From contig NZ_JAMFTN010000014.1 in the NCBI RefSeq assembly GCF_023922585.1, positions 289,107 to 353,106 on the forward strand: 64,000 bases of DNA. The letters are read 5' to 3'. The notes under the pieces are model-generated. The model saw only the letters and a list, made by a program, of their open reading frames with translations, was not told the origin of the DNA and made no database searches. Shown piece after piece: positions 45,401 to 52,311 of the stretch. The stretch comes from Aliidiomarina quisquiliarum (GTDB taxonomy: Bacteria; Pseudomonadota; Gammaproteobacteria; Enterobacterales; Alteromonadaceae). Each line of letters starts with the position of its first letter. Position 1 is the first letter of the stretch. Made by a program: the position numbers and the translations under genes.

Positions 45401-47742
45401 AGCTCATCCATAAAATGCTTTGCATCATCGAGCCAACACCGCGGCGAATAATCTCCATAACACGCAACACCTCTTTCACCATGACCCATCCAACCTTCCA
45501 AAATATCGCTGGGAACCTGAAGTGAGGATAAAACTTGCGCAAACCTGTGACGAAACAAATTCGGTGGTAAAGGCCAATTCATTAGTTGCGCTTCATCAAA
45601 ATGCTTAACAGACAATGAATGCCATTGGAGGTTGTCATCGAGGGTGAAAAACAAGGGCAGCTCTTTTGTTGTGCCTTGACTTGTCTTGGTGATGTGAGCA
45701 GCTAGCTCAGGAAAAGGCTCTTTTAACAGCTGAGCTAAGCATTCGAGGTGATCTAGATAATTGAGTAAATGTTTTACAGCTGACGGGCATAACGGTACAA
45801 GTCGCCCACTGTGGATGTCATCGTCTTTATCATTAATGAAGACAAAACTAACAAATGCTTCTTTTGCATTTGATATATAAAAGTATTCGAGTGATTCGAA
45901 GGGGTAGACTAAGTAACGAGCGCCCGTTGCAGCATATAGTGCCTGTGCAACATAGTAGACAAGGTTATTATGAAGCTCTATCACTGTCTTGGAATTACGA
46001 ACCTTATCTGTTTGCTCCTTAATGGCCTTAACCAGTAAAGATTCGACAGGAAGGAGCATGCTGCCAATAAGTGAGCTATCAGCTCGCTGCCTCGCTTTAC
46101 TGGTTAATTCCTGGCCTTTTTCAATTGCAGCTATATCCCAAGTACCGTAACCACAAGCGGCAGGCAATGCATTGTTTGCATACGATGAAAGTAATCGAGC
46201 TAATGCCGTATCCCCTGCTTGGTCAAAGATAGATTGCCCTAGGAATGAAGCGAGCATGCTAGATGTTACACGCTCTAAACGCTCCGGCTTATATGCATTA
46301 AACCACTTAAATAACGTAGTTTGACTATGTGCATGCCAAAGAGAAGATAGCTTCTTTGGCTGTATTGATTGACTGGCAGCAACCAAACAATCCGTCACTT
46401 GCGCTGGTAGCTTCACCTCAATGCGCTCCCCGAGAGGGGAAACCCACTCTTTACTGGCATGAGTGGGCTTCCAAGCGGAATGTCTCCGTATAGGTAGCCG
46501 TTGAATTGCTGTGTAATCAGATGTCAGAGTCCACTCATTCGACACTTCAATGCCAATACCAAGACCCAATACAGTATCTAAGGAGCGACCGAAACCTTTG
46601 GCAATCCAGATTATGGCCGCAGCTAAAGCATGCTCTAAAGAGTTTGAATGCAGCCCGTCCTCAATCCACTCTTCCAATAACTGAACTTCAACCGGTAATA
46701 TTTTATCCCAGCCCCATGCACAAAAATGAGCCTGCTCAGCACGCTGTATGTAAACACCGGTACCTGCTAAAACTTGTTCACCGTCAGTCTCCGATGGAGA
46801 GATCCCCACACCCAAAAGTGTGTTGTCATCATCATGTGAAGACTCGGCTGCTTCTAAACTAGGTAGCTCTTCGAATTTGATATCATTTAACGCTAGGGAA
46901 AAGTCTGGTTGTATCGTTTTTTTTATAGGCTGGGAGTAGATAAAAGAAATGGGATCACCTGTTTGTCCTAGCCCATTTATTGGGGTTAACTCAACATCAA
47001 GTCGAGCTACTCTGGCGAGCCTATTCAAAAACTGCTTCTGATTTTGCTTTAAATGATCCCCTTCTACTCTCAGAATACGGTTTGCTGTTGAAGCAATAAC
47101 GTAATTACATACTTCAAATGAATGCTCTTTATCGCCTAGCTCTATGTGAAGCTGCTCAATAAAGAACTCAATGACATTCATTCGCTCTTGGTCATTAAGC
47201 TCAAATATTGTATACCGAGTAGCAAAGCTTAAAACGCTATCGTGCGCAGCATGGCTTTCCATACGAATAAAGCCATGAACAATAAACCAAAGACGGAGCA
47301 TGGTTTGATAATAAATCGTCGTATCTTTATTGTTCAGACTAAAGGGCTGATGCAAACTTAAAGCGAGGAGGTAACCAGAAGATACTAAATCCTTTACTTC
47401 TGCACGCGCGGCACGAGCGCTAGAGTGCCGACTGATGTTTCCATATTCCATTCTAATATGCGGTGCGCTTTTTAGCTCAAGATAAAACTGGTGTAACCTC
47501 TGAGCAATTACTTCGTCGCTCCAACCTGAAAGGATTTCAGCACCACAGGGTAAAGTCAGTTCAGCATATATCCTGAATGGATCTATTAGCTTTGGTGACT
47601 GCTCAAAAACATGGTAATTTAGCTCTACAAGATCAGTTAGGTTTCGTTCATCTGCCCACTTAAAAAGAGAAACGAAGTCTTCCCCGAAAGCATCAGCAAT
47701 TTGGTCTTCATACGTTCTCGCTATGAGAGCATCTCCTGCCAT
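42409..47742 (-). CDS. Giant protein with two tyrosine-recombinase-like domains
   Basis: 1777 residues. Domain A (about 560-790) has the recombinase arginine in ATGARYLVYPFESLEYF (about 605), NLFRHRFAQVL (HxxR box with Asn for His), and GWMGHGERGVACYGDYSPR with a tyrosine at about 763. Domain B (about 1230-1530) has a full set: FRFGLRVGEATRLL, a KYRQLKSAQSSRRAVPLL hairpin, HSARHAFYNQ, LMGHSHPSVGLKSYNHL with tyrosine about 1517. The N-terminal 550 and C-terminal 240 residues are helical and unrecognised. Gene start is about 220 bp from attR. It may mobilise part of the island, or use one domain as a scaffold. Large recombinase-like proteins of mobile-trio elements are one comparison to test. 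Confidence 0.8.
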   Translation of the reverse strand: MAGDALIARTYEDQIADAFGEDFVSLFKWADERNLTDLVELNYHVFEQSPKLIDPFRIYAELTLPCGAEILSGWSDEVIAQRLHQFYLELKSAPHIRMEYGNISRHSSARAARAEVKDLVSSGYLLALSLHQPFSLNNKDTTIYYQTMLRLWFIVHGFIRMESHAAHDSVLSFATRYTIFELNDQERMNVIEFFIEQLHIELGDKEHSFEVCNYVIASTANRILRVEGDHLKQNQKQFLNRLARVARLDVELTPINGLGQTGDPISFIYSQPIKKTIQPDFSLALNDIKFEELPSLEAAESSHDDDNTLLGVGISPSETDGEQVLAGTGVYIQRAEQAHFCAWGWDKILPVEVQLLEEWIEDGLHSNSLEHALAAAIIWIAKGFGRSLDTVLGLGIGIEVSNEWTLTSDYTAIQRLPIRRHSAWKPTHASKEWVSPLGERIEVKLPAQVTDCLVAASQSIQPKKLSSLWHAHSQTTLFKWFNAYKPERLERVTSSMLASFLGQSIFDQAGDTALARLLSSYANNALPAACGYGTWDIAAIEKGQELTSKARQRADSSLIGSMLLPVESLLVKAIKEQTDKVRNSKTVIELHNNLVYYVAQALYAATGARYLVYPFESLEYFYISNAKEAFVSFVFINDKDDDIHSGRLVPLCPSAVKHLLNYLDHLECLAQLLKEPFPELAAHITKTSQGTTKELPLFFTLDDNLQWHSLSVKHFDEAQLMNWPLPPNLFRHRFAQVLSSLQVPSDILEGWMGHGERGVACYGDYSPRCWLDDAKHFMDELEASFSSLNFQLITVSLDTLPLSGSKPRWQQRKGKVFGAAKREVQKIKTIETIKEITQDKINQYLGSRRWDDIEPNEFEAFMLTLITDNKSIALSYPLERIAVLYSSLTEAGSHYAHFAKNRYVRLKQERSYLKKEAATALGLFAQMQDWSQKTKRKLFASALSKAQCAQLATIIFSIEKQISYASMLKEIAEGENCVVVQFDKEIFLRYSEELDLEDWSAPAQHHRIDYKTASFFDHSNQSGRKLNVSNKLTHGALEELRLLLALDATSTFYDLIDSVCRVIEQANLIVLPGIVAAGLSERQPPTSLSFQDIARIQKNQSLLPPQVKEQETAQPTVGLVPISVRWHSESSEMLREEAGRFHKDITTTINAYQKSKYKETAKEIHKHCKRYVDKVSSAVLSVGYWIAHVVVIGKYSGRRKTPVPLAKGTVATYYSTLMNVFQDLAYEIDLFSLSEVEITALYQNMLLTKKDKESDVEYFGKRLQMFHRYYVKQGLPEIDWNELDFKSRRRGVLTGVITECDYLKCLEAIRYHYADKTSATMLQFILLLCFRFGLRVGEATRLLRKDWATNKNDTWILVRNNKYRQLKSAQSSRRAVPLLFELVEAEHTVIRDVLNRYETIAGNDTNYLLLSEIKEGSIQLSNLCYQASRELIAIIREVTGNQHLVLHSARHAFYNQLAAVLFGIDTAITKRMKSHLDEEKIISMILGPQNNINRRSSMALCILMGHSHPSVGLKSYNHLISEWADQLTPAVSSRVYRLETVVQMNDWQKWKRKKLDKKRIIDYSTPNLQSLTALLRLVGLGRTFKQAALSLDLSPEHGEKLQGLFATVANGESKEQEKADTLYSARHFLSHIPESAWLRLQSHITKELLVKLNQPITLSELPLLIGMRRQILMATAEHYEFIKCFIDYFEIPTHSYRVQPYKGSPIAYANLSEYGLVDALDKSGKQIDIMQWTMADQSIGPHRNYTAFWLNDRVTCTLRNSYEVVLMVLLIGYMQAL

Positions 47743-47958
47743 GCTACCTCCAAGTACTTACATCAAAACCGAATCTAATGCCCTAAGGTCACCCCAACTG
47801 CACACTCGTTGTGACAGAGCGAATGGACTTTAATGTATCTAATGTGTCTTGTCAGCAAAGAGAAGTCAAACTAAAAACAGCCCTATTCATGTACTTATAG
47901 GTCAATTTAAGACATTTTGAGAAATATAATATATCTGAAAATCTTCATTCTCATAACC

Positions 47959-47990
47959 GTCGTAGGTTCAAATCCTGCCCCCGCAACCAA
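47959..47990 (+). repeat. attR: orphan copy of tRNA-fMet 3' end
   Basis: Exact 32-bp match to 18759-18790, without the rest of a tRNA. Upstream CTCATAACC also resembles the anticodon-loop end of the tRNA with a short deletion, so a slightly longer relic may be present. Confidence 0.92.
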
Positions 47991-48002
47991 GTATTCAATA
48001 AA

Positions 48003-48031
48003 AGCCTGAACAGAAATGTTCGGGCTTTTTT
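48003..48031 (+). terminator. Second copy of tRNA-fMet terminator, downstream of attR
   Basis: AGCCTGAAC and GTTCGGGCT pair with one wobble around AGAAAT, followed by T6. Near-identical to 18805-18833; one of the two came with the island. Confidence 0.85.
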
Positions 48032-48057
48032 GTATGTGTAATTTGGGATGTGGGTTT

Positions 48058-48367
48058 GTTGTAGGTTGTATTGTCATGTGAGCATGGCCGTACAGATGCA
48101 CCGGGGGGTCGTCACGCTTTACGTACTGCTGTGCAGTACCTACTTCATGTTAATAACAACCACCTGTAGGTACGGCAGTGCCGTACGTTGCACTGCCTGC
48201 TGTTCAATACGGTTTGGCGTTGTTGTATGTTGCATTGTTGTACGTGGGCATGGCCGTACAGATGCACCGGCGGGTCGTAACGCTTAACGTACTGCCGTGC
48301 AGTACCTACGCATGTTAATAACAACCATCACCGTAGGGCAAGGCACTGCCTGCCGTTCAATACGGTT
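48058..48367 (+). repeat. Imperfect tandem duplication of about 155 bp
   Basis: Copy 1 lies about 48058-48213 and copy 2 about 48226-48367. Shared blocks include CATGGCCGTACAGATGCACC, GCAGTACCTAC, ATGTTAATAACAACCA and GTTCAATACGGTTT. Copies differ by substitutions and small indels. Internal short palindromes (GTACGGCAGTGCCGTAC) suggest structured non-coding DNA. No gene is visible here. Confidence 0.8.
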
Positions 48368-48478
48368 TACCGATTGCCTGTCTATGTTGGTTCGTTCACG
48401 TTCTGGAATTAAAGTTTGGCTGTCGAATAACGACTCGATATTAAGAATATGCACACCAATACCATGCAAACTCGTTAG
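48359..48478 (-). pseudogene. Remnant of a second HrgA-like gene
   Basis: The minus strand encodes LHGIGVHILNIESLFDSQTL followed by IPERERTNIDRQSVNRI, aligning with LHGIGVLILNTDSLFDSQIL and IPARERTNIDWQSVNRI of the island gene at 31134-32072. The DNA is clearly diverged from it, so it derives from another R-M locus. Only about 40 codons survive. Confidence 0.85.
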
Positions 48479-48630
48479 TGGTTATTAATCAGCCAATGCG
48501 AACCGGCCAAGGTAATTGACGCTGAATATCTAGTACTGGCTTGTCGTGCGTTAAATACTACAACCGAGTACATCAGTTCATCACTCAAGTGTTTTTTTAA
48601 GATGTTTAAGAAGTTAGAATTTACAGGAAG

Positions 48631-48912
48631 TTAGGCAAATAAGATTGGAAAGGTTGCATCTTGCCTCATCAACTCATAAACACTTTTATCGTAAGAAGAC
48701 CAGCTAAGCCATAGTATCTTGCGTTGGCAACTGCTTTTGTATGTAAGAAATCTAAATTTATGGCCGTGAACAGCCGTGCCATGCATTTCATTAATAACAA
48801 GCTTTTCATTTGACCAAACATTCCAGTCTCCTGAAGCAGCTTGTGCGGTTCCAAAAAAGCCGACACTAAAGCAAGCCAGGCATAATAAAATAGAAGGGAA
48901 TAATTTAAACAT
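48631..48912 (-). CDS. Small exported protein of unknown function
   Basis: 93 residues from the ATG at 48912, with AAGGATG upstream at good spacing. Signal peptide MFKLFPSILLCLACFSVGFF...AQA then a mature domain with two histidines in HGTAVHGHKFRFLTYKSSC. No family recognised. It is bordered by 360 bp (48922-49281) with no gene, probably two divergent promoters. Confidence 0.6.
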   Translation of the reverse strand: MFKLFPSILLCLACFSVGFFGTAQAASGDWNVWSNEKLVINEMHGTAVHGHKFRFLTYKSSCQRKILWLSWSSYDKSVYELMRQDATFPILFA

Positions 48913-49281
48913 GTGCGCCATCCTTAAACCGTTGCTTTACTTTTATGGCAGGCTCATGTGCCAAGCGCCATAAAAACACTCATGAACAAATAATCGAAAC
49001 TTGAGTGTAATAATTAGGCGAGTCAGTTCATGACGCTGGATAAAAAAAGAACCTCAATGATATGTAAACCATTGTATTGTTGAGACTTTATGCTTTTACT
49101 CTAAAATAACCGTATGCGTAAAAAATTTATTTTGTTTTTTCGTGTTTTTCCCTGCGTAAATTTAAAAGTGTGAGAAGCTCTTCATATAACTTGTTAAAAG
49201 CCAGTTGTGTTCACCGGCTCAGTGCATTGGTTCGAACGCATTCAGTTGGTTTATTTTATGATGCAAAAAGGAGAAGTGATA

Positions 49282-49611
49282 ATGTTATCTATTTCGCGGA
49301 GAATTGGTGAAGCTGTATTTATAGATGGTATAAAACTCACCGTGGTTGAAACAAGCCATGAGTTTGTTATTTTTGAGCTAAGTAACGTCACCCTATCGGA
49401 ACTGCACCTAGATGCGCGCAAACGCCTCACTTCCAGCTCGCCAATGCGATTCAAAATATTCAATAAAGAGCGGGTTTACCTGGTTACTTCAGTGCTACTT
49501 GATATCGTTCGAAATAACTCAGCGAGCACACGCGTACGCATTGACGCCGCGCGCTATATTGAAATTCTGCGAGAAGAGTTAATTAGCGCCCCCGCATGGT
49601 GCACGATTTAA
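49282..49611 (+). CDS. CsrA/RsmA-like protein with large internal insertion
   Basis: 109 residues. The N-terminus MLSISRRIGEAVFIDGIKLTVVE parallels CsrA strands 1 and 2 (MLILTRRVGE...). Residues 82-101 (STRVRIDAARYIEILREELI) parallel the CsrA end QVRIGVNAPKEV.VHREEIY, keeping the RNA-binding arginine (Arg97, equivalent to Arg44). Between them lie about 58 extra residues not found in CsrA (about 61 residues in all). RsmN-type proteins also carry an insertion between strands 2 and 3, but a smaller one. AAGGAG lies upstream of the ATG. Probably binds GGA-containing RNA hairpins; this is inferred. Confidence 0.7.
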   Translation: MLSISRRIGEAVFIDGIKLTVVETSHEFVIFELSNVTLSELHLDARKRLTSSSPMRFKIFNKERVYLVTSVLLDIVRNNSASTRVRIDAARYIEILREELISAPAWCTI

Positions 49612-49698
49612 GCGGCCCTGTGGCACTACCTGCATACTCTCCATCGGTCGCCATAGAGCCATATAAGTACAAGCCGTCATCATATTGAAAACCTCAAG

Positions 49699-49794
49699 AT
49701 GAAAATCACAGAAAGCAACTCCTGTCCTAAGTGTGGGAGCGCCATGGTGTTACGAACAGCTAAACGAGGGGCAAAATCAAGAGAGCATTGCTGA
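49699..49794 (+). pseudogene. Zinc-finger fragment of a topoisomerase/restriction-type protein
   Basis: 31 codons with CPKCGSAMVLRTAKRGAKSREHC then stop. The pattern CPKCGS.MVLRTA.RG is the start of the C4 topoisomerase-type zinc finger that ends many nuclease proteins; the second CxxC half is missing. Likely a relic. Confidence 0.4.
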
Positions 49795-49811
49795 CTGAAC
49801 TTAATATAGTC

Positions 49812-50102
49812 TTAGCTGGTTTGATCAGGAGTTGGGTACAAATCAAACTTAGCTTTACAGCTGGGACATGAAGATGAAGACTCATAGACTGTAGCGCTGC
49901 ACTCAGAGCACGTAAACGTACATATTGGCTCTGTCTTTGGTATATGCCCACCGAAAGGTAGCCCATTCTGTTTCTTTAAAAGACGTAGAATGTCAGCTCC
50001 TGCGCCCGCAATGCCAACTATCAAAAAGAATGCTGCAATTGCTGAAAGTAATCCTTCTTTACCACCCTCATAGGCGATGATCTGTTTTTTCTTAGTAGCC
50101 AT
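49812..50102 (-). CDS. Small membrane protein with zinc ribbon
   Basis: 96 residues: one hydrophobic segment (GLLSAIAAFFLIVGIAGAGADIL, residues 17-39) followed by a four-cysteine zinc ribbon CTFTCSECSA...SCPSCKAKF. GGAG lies before the ATG. Family not identified; similar small proteins occur in accessory regions. Confidence 0.65.
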   Translation of the reverse strand: MATKKKQIIAYEGGKEGLLSAIAAFFLIVGIAGAGADILRLLKKQNGLPFGGHIPKTEPICTFTCSECSATVYESSSSCPSCKAKFDLYPTPDQTS

Positions 50103-50419
50103 AAGTTAACTCCTGAAACGCCGCTTTAAGCGACATGGAACGGTTAGGTTAAGGTCAATCAGAGTGGAATCAGCCCTCTTTCCTAAGCCAATAAAAAAGC
50201 CCTGAAAATATTCAGAGCCCTTATCTTTTTTAAAACTTTTCCGAATGTTTTAATCGCGCTTCTTACTCGCCAACCAATACCCCAGAAGTGCGCATGGGAA
50301 GTACGCTAGTATTAAGTCCATGGCTATTGACATTGGAGATCTGACTTAAACGCTTCGTTAGTTGCCCTTGCCTGACGCTGGTGCTAACATTTGTGTGTAC
50401 AATTATTTAGGAGCAACGC
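50103..50419. other. Intergenic stretch before the toxin-antitoxin pair
   Basis: Contains an imperfect hairpin at about 50199-50223 (AAGCCCTGAAAATATTCAGA...), possibly a terminator for the minus-strand neighbour region. A tiny hydrophobic minus-strand frame (50250-50333, MSIAMDLILAYFPCALLGYW) has no convincing ribosome site. Nothing else is seen. Confidence 0.3.
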
Positions 50420-50701
50420 ATGGACACTAGAATTCAATTTCGTGTTGATGACGAAACGAAACGCTTAGCTCAGCAAATGGCTGAGAGTCAAGGACGCACA
50501 CTTAGCGATGCTTGTCGTGAACTTACTGAGCAAATGGCTGAACAACAACGCAAAGCATTATCGCAGGACGCTTGGTTAACTGAACAAGTAAACAAAGCAT
50601 TTGAGAAGTTAGACTCTGGAAAAACTTCATTTATTGATCATGACTCAGCAAAAGCACGAATGGCTGAACGAAAAGCAATGGTTCGTAGCCGAGGTCAATA
50701 A
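50420..50701 (+). CDS. RelB/DinJ-family antitoxin
   Basis: 93 residues. The N-terminus MDTRIQFRVDDETKRLAQQM is a ribbon-helix-helix start of the RelB/DinJ family, followed by a charged helical neutralising segment. AGGAGC lies before the ATG. Its stop overlaps the toxin start by one base (TAATG), the standard coupled arrangement. Likely represses its own promoter. Confidence 0.9.
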   Translation: MDTRIQFRVDDETKRLAQQMAESQGRTLSDACRELTEQMAEQQRKALSQDAWLTEQVNKAFEKLDSGKTSFIDHDSAKARMAERKAMVRSRGQ

Positions 50702-50979
50702 TGATTTTATGGGAAGAAGCATCGCTAAATGATCGTGAGAAGATCTTTGAATTTCTTTATAACTTCAACCCTGAAGCGGCAGATAAAACGGACGAAATGA
50801 TCGAAGCTAAAGTAGAAAATTTACTTGAGCAACCCCTCATGGGTGTGCAACGTGCTGGTATTCAAGGACGATTACTCATTATCCCCGAAATCTCAATGAT
50901 AGTTTCTTACTGGATAGACGGCTCAGCAATTCGCGTCATGCGAGTATTACACCAGAAGCAAAAATTCCCAACCGACTGA
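50701..50979 (+). CDS. RelE/ParE-family toxin
   Basis: 92 residues of the RelE/ParE fold: ILWEEASLNDREKIFEFLYNFNPEAADKTDEMIE, QPLMGVQRAGIQGRLLIIPEISMIVSYWIDGSAIRVMRVLHQKQKFP. The C-terminal LH.KQ.FP end is typical of ParE/RelE toxins. It could be an mRNA interferase or gyrase poison; the sequence does not settle it. It probably stabilises this accessory segment. Confidence 0.9.
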   Translation: MILWEEASLNDREKIFEFLYNFNPEAADKTDEMIEAKVENLLEQPLMGVQRAGIQGRLLIIPEISMIVSYWIDGSAIRVMRVLHQKQKFPTD

Positions 50980-51084
50980 ATGTGCCGGTGGGCAAAATAA
51001 CGCCCATGTTTACAAAACCGCCGAGCGCCACACCTATAATAATGTGTAATCCCCCCATTTATAACCGAAGTTAAAAGTAGAGAG

Positions 51085-51909
51085 TTAAGCCGCGTCCAGT
51101 AAATACCTTGGCGGTACGCGACCAATGGCTGTGTTTGGTCGTTCGTTATTGTATGTCCAAAGCCACTCTGTTGCCAGGTATTGGGCTTGTTCAATTGTTT
51201 CAAATAGATGCAGCGCTAGCCATTCGTGACGTACTGTTCGGTTAAATCGTTCAACGTAAGCATTTTGTGTCGGCTTACCGGGTTGGATATACATCAGGGT
51301 AATCTGGTGTTTATTCGCCCAGTCAATCAACACCTGGCTTACATATTCAGGACCATTATCACAGCGTAGGGCCGCCGGTTTACCACGCCATTCGATCACC
51401 TGCTCAAGTGAGCGAATCACTCGCTGGCTTGGCATTGAGAAGTCCACATCAATGCATAAGCCTTCGCGATTGTAGTCATCAATCACGTTAAACGTTCGGA
51501 TGCCTCGACCATCCTGTAATGCGTCGGACATAAAATCCATTGACCAGACCCGGTTGATGGCCATCGGTACGCTGAGTGCATCAAGTTTATCGCGTTTAAT
51601 CCGGCGCTTGGGCTTAATCCTTAAGTTAAGCTCTAACTCTCGGTAAATCCGATAGACACGTTTGTGGTTCCATTCAAACTGTTTCACATTGCGCAGGAAG
51701 TCAAAGCACAGGCCGAATCCCCAGCCTTTGTGTGTGGTGGTTAAGCGCAATAACCAGTCAGCAATAACGGCGTTTTCATTCGCTAACTTGGGTTGGTGGC
51801 GATAGCAGGTTTGGCTAATACCGAAAATATGGCACGCAAGACGAATGCTGATGCCTTTTTGTTCGACGACCTTCTGCGCCATCTCTTTGCGTAAAGATGG
51901 CTTTACCAC
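51085..51909 (-). CDS. IS3-family transposase OrfB
   Basis: 274-residue DDE integrase. Catalytic triad in WSMDFMSD, CDNGPEYVS and AYVERFNRTVRHEW; the N-terminal HTH_21 segment RLACHIFGISQTCYRH is intact. Made as an OrfAB fusion by frameshifting in the 7-bp overlap with orfA. Appears functional. Confidence 0.94.
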   Translation of the reverse strand: MVKPSLRKEMAQKVVEQKGISIRLACHIFGISQTCYRHQPKLANENAVIADWLLRLTTTHKGWGFGLCFDFLRNVKQFEWNHKRVYRIYRELELNLRIKPKRRIKRDKLDALSVPMAINRVWSMDFMSDALQDGRGIRTFNVIDDYNREGLCIDVDFSMPSQRVIRSLEQVIEWRGKPAALRCDNGPEYVSQVLIDWANKHQITLMYIQPGKPTQNAYVERFNRTVRHEWLALHLFETIEQAQYLATEWLWTYNNERPNTAIGRVPPRYLLDAA

Positions 51910-52169
51910 TTTCCCTCAAGTGCCTCCTGACGTATCTGGGACTTTAGGCATTCTTCGGCATACATCTTTTTGAGCCGACGGTTTTCATCTTCGAGTTCTT
52001 TTAGACGCTTGATCATCGCAGTATCCATGCCACCATATTTTGCACGCCATTTGTAAAATGTGGCGCTGCTAATGCCGTGTTCTCGGCACAGGTCAGGCAC
52101 TTTAATGCCAACTTCGTTTTGCTTCAAAATCGCCATGATTTGGCTGTCTGTAAATTTTGATGTTTTCAT
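51903..52169 (-). CDS. IS3-family transposase OrfA
   Basis: 88 residues: HTH (SQIMAILKQNEVGIKVPDLCREHGISSATFYKWRAKYGG) and a leucine-zipper tail (IKRLKELEDENRRLKKMYAEECL). CAGGAGA lies before the ATG. Binds the IS ends and regulates transposition. Confidence 0.94.
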   Translation of the reverse strand: MKTSKFTDSQIMAILKQNEVGIKVPDLCREHGISSATFYKWRAKYGGMDTAMIKRLKELEDENRRLKKMYAEECLKSQIRQEALEGKW

Positions 52170-52242
52170 GCAGAATCTCCTGCGTTTTAGTTTACGAGAA
52201 AATTCTACTTTTGACCCCGTTTATTTTTCGGGGGGATTACAC

Positions 52243-52296
52243 TATGGCCTCTAATTTCACACCGTGCAGAGGGTTATTTGGTTGTACTTGGCTCAT
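52243..52296 (-). pseudogene. 5' fragment of a VF530/DUF2132-family gene
   Basis: Eighteen codons, MSQVQPNNPLHGVKLEAI, remain before the IS end. NPLHG..LE.I is the diagnostic start of the small VF530 DNA-binding family. The rest is absent on the other side of the IS, where a different sequence is found. So the gene was truncated by insertion plus deletion. Confidence 0.75.
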
Positions 52297-52311
52297 TTTT
52301 CACTCTCTTCG

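Larger units (their letters stand above)
51045..52242 (-). mobile_element. Intact IS3-family (IS407-like) element, 1198 bp
   Basis: Terminal inverted repeats start TGTAATCCCCCC at both ends (51045 plus strand, 52242 minus strand). orfA and orfB overlap in the usual frameshift arrangement. Flanking 4-bp sequences (AATG and CTAT) do not match, so the element is probably associated with a deletion. It cut a VF530-family gene on its right side. Confidence 0.92.

Noticed and set aside
48048..48488. Two plus-strand frames after attR
   Set aside because: They run through the tandem duplication and the HrgA remnant; cysteine/valine-rich low-complexity products without motifs.
49596..49688. 30-codon frame overlapping the end of the CsrA-like gene
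   Set aside because: Proline-rich peptide with no ribosome site or recognisable similarity.
50936..51043. Membrane-protein fragment on the minus strand (ALGGFVNMGVIL) left of the IS
   Set aside because: Open frame of only about 35 codons, largely overlapping the toxin gene; used as context for the deletion but not called as a gene.
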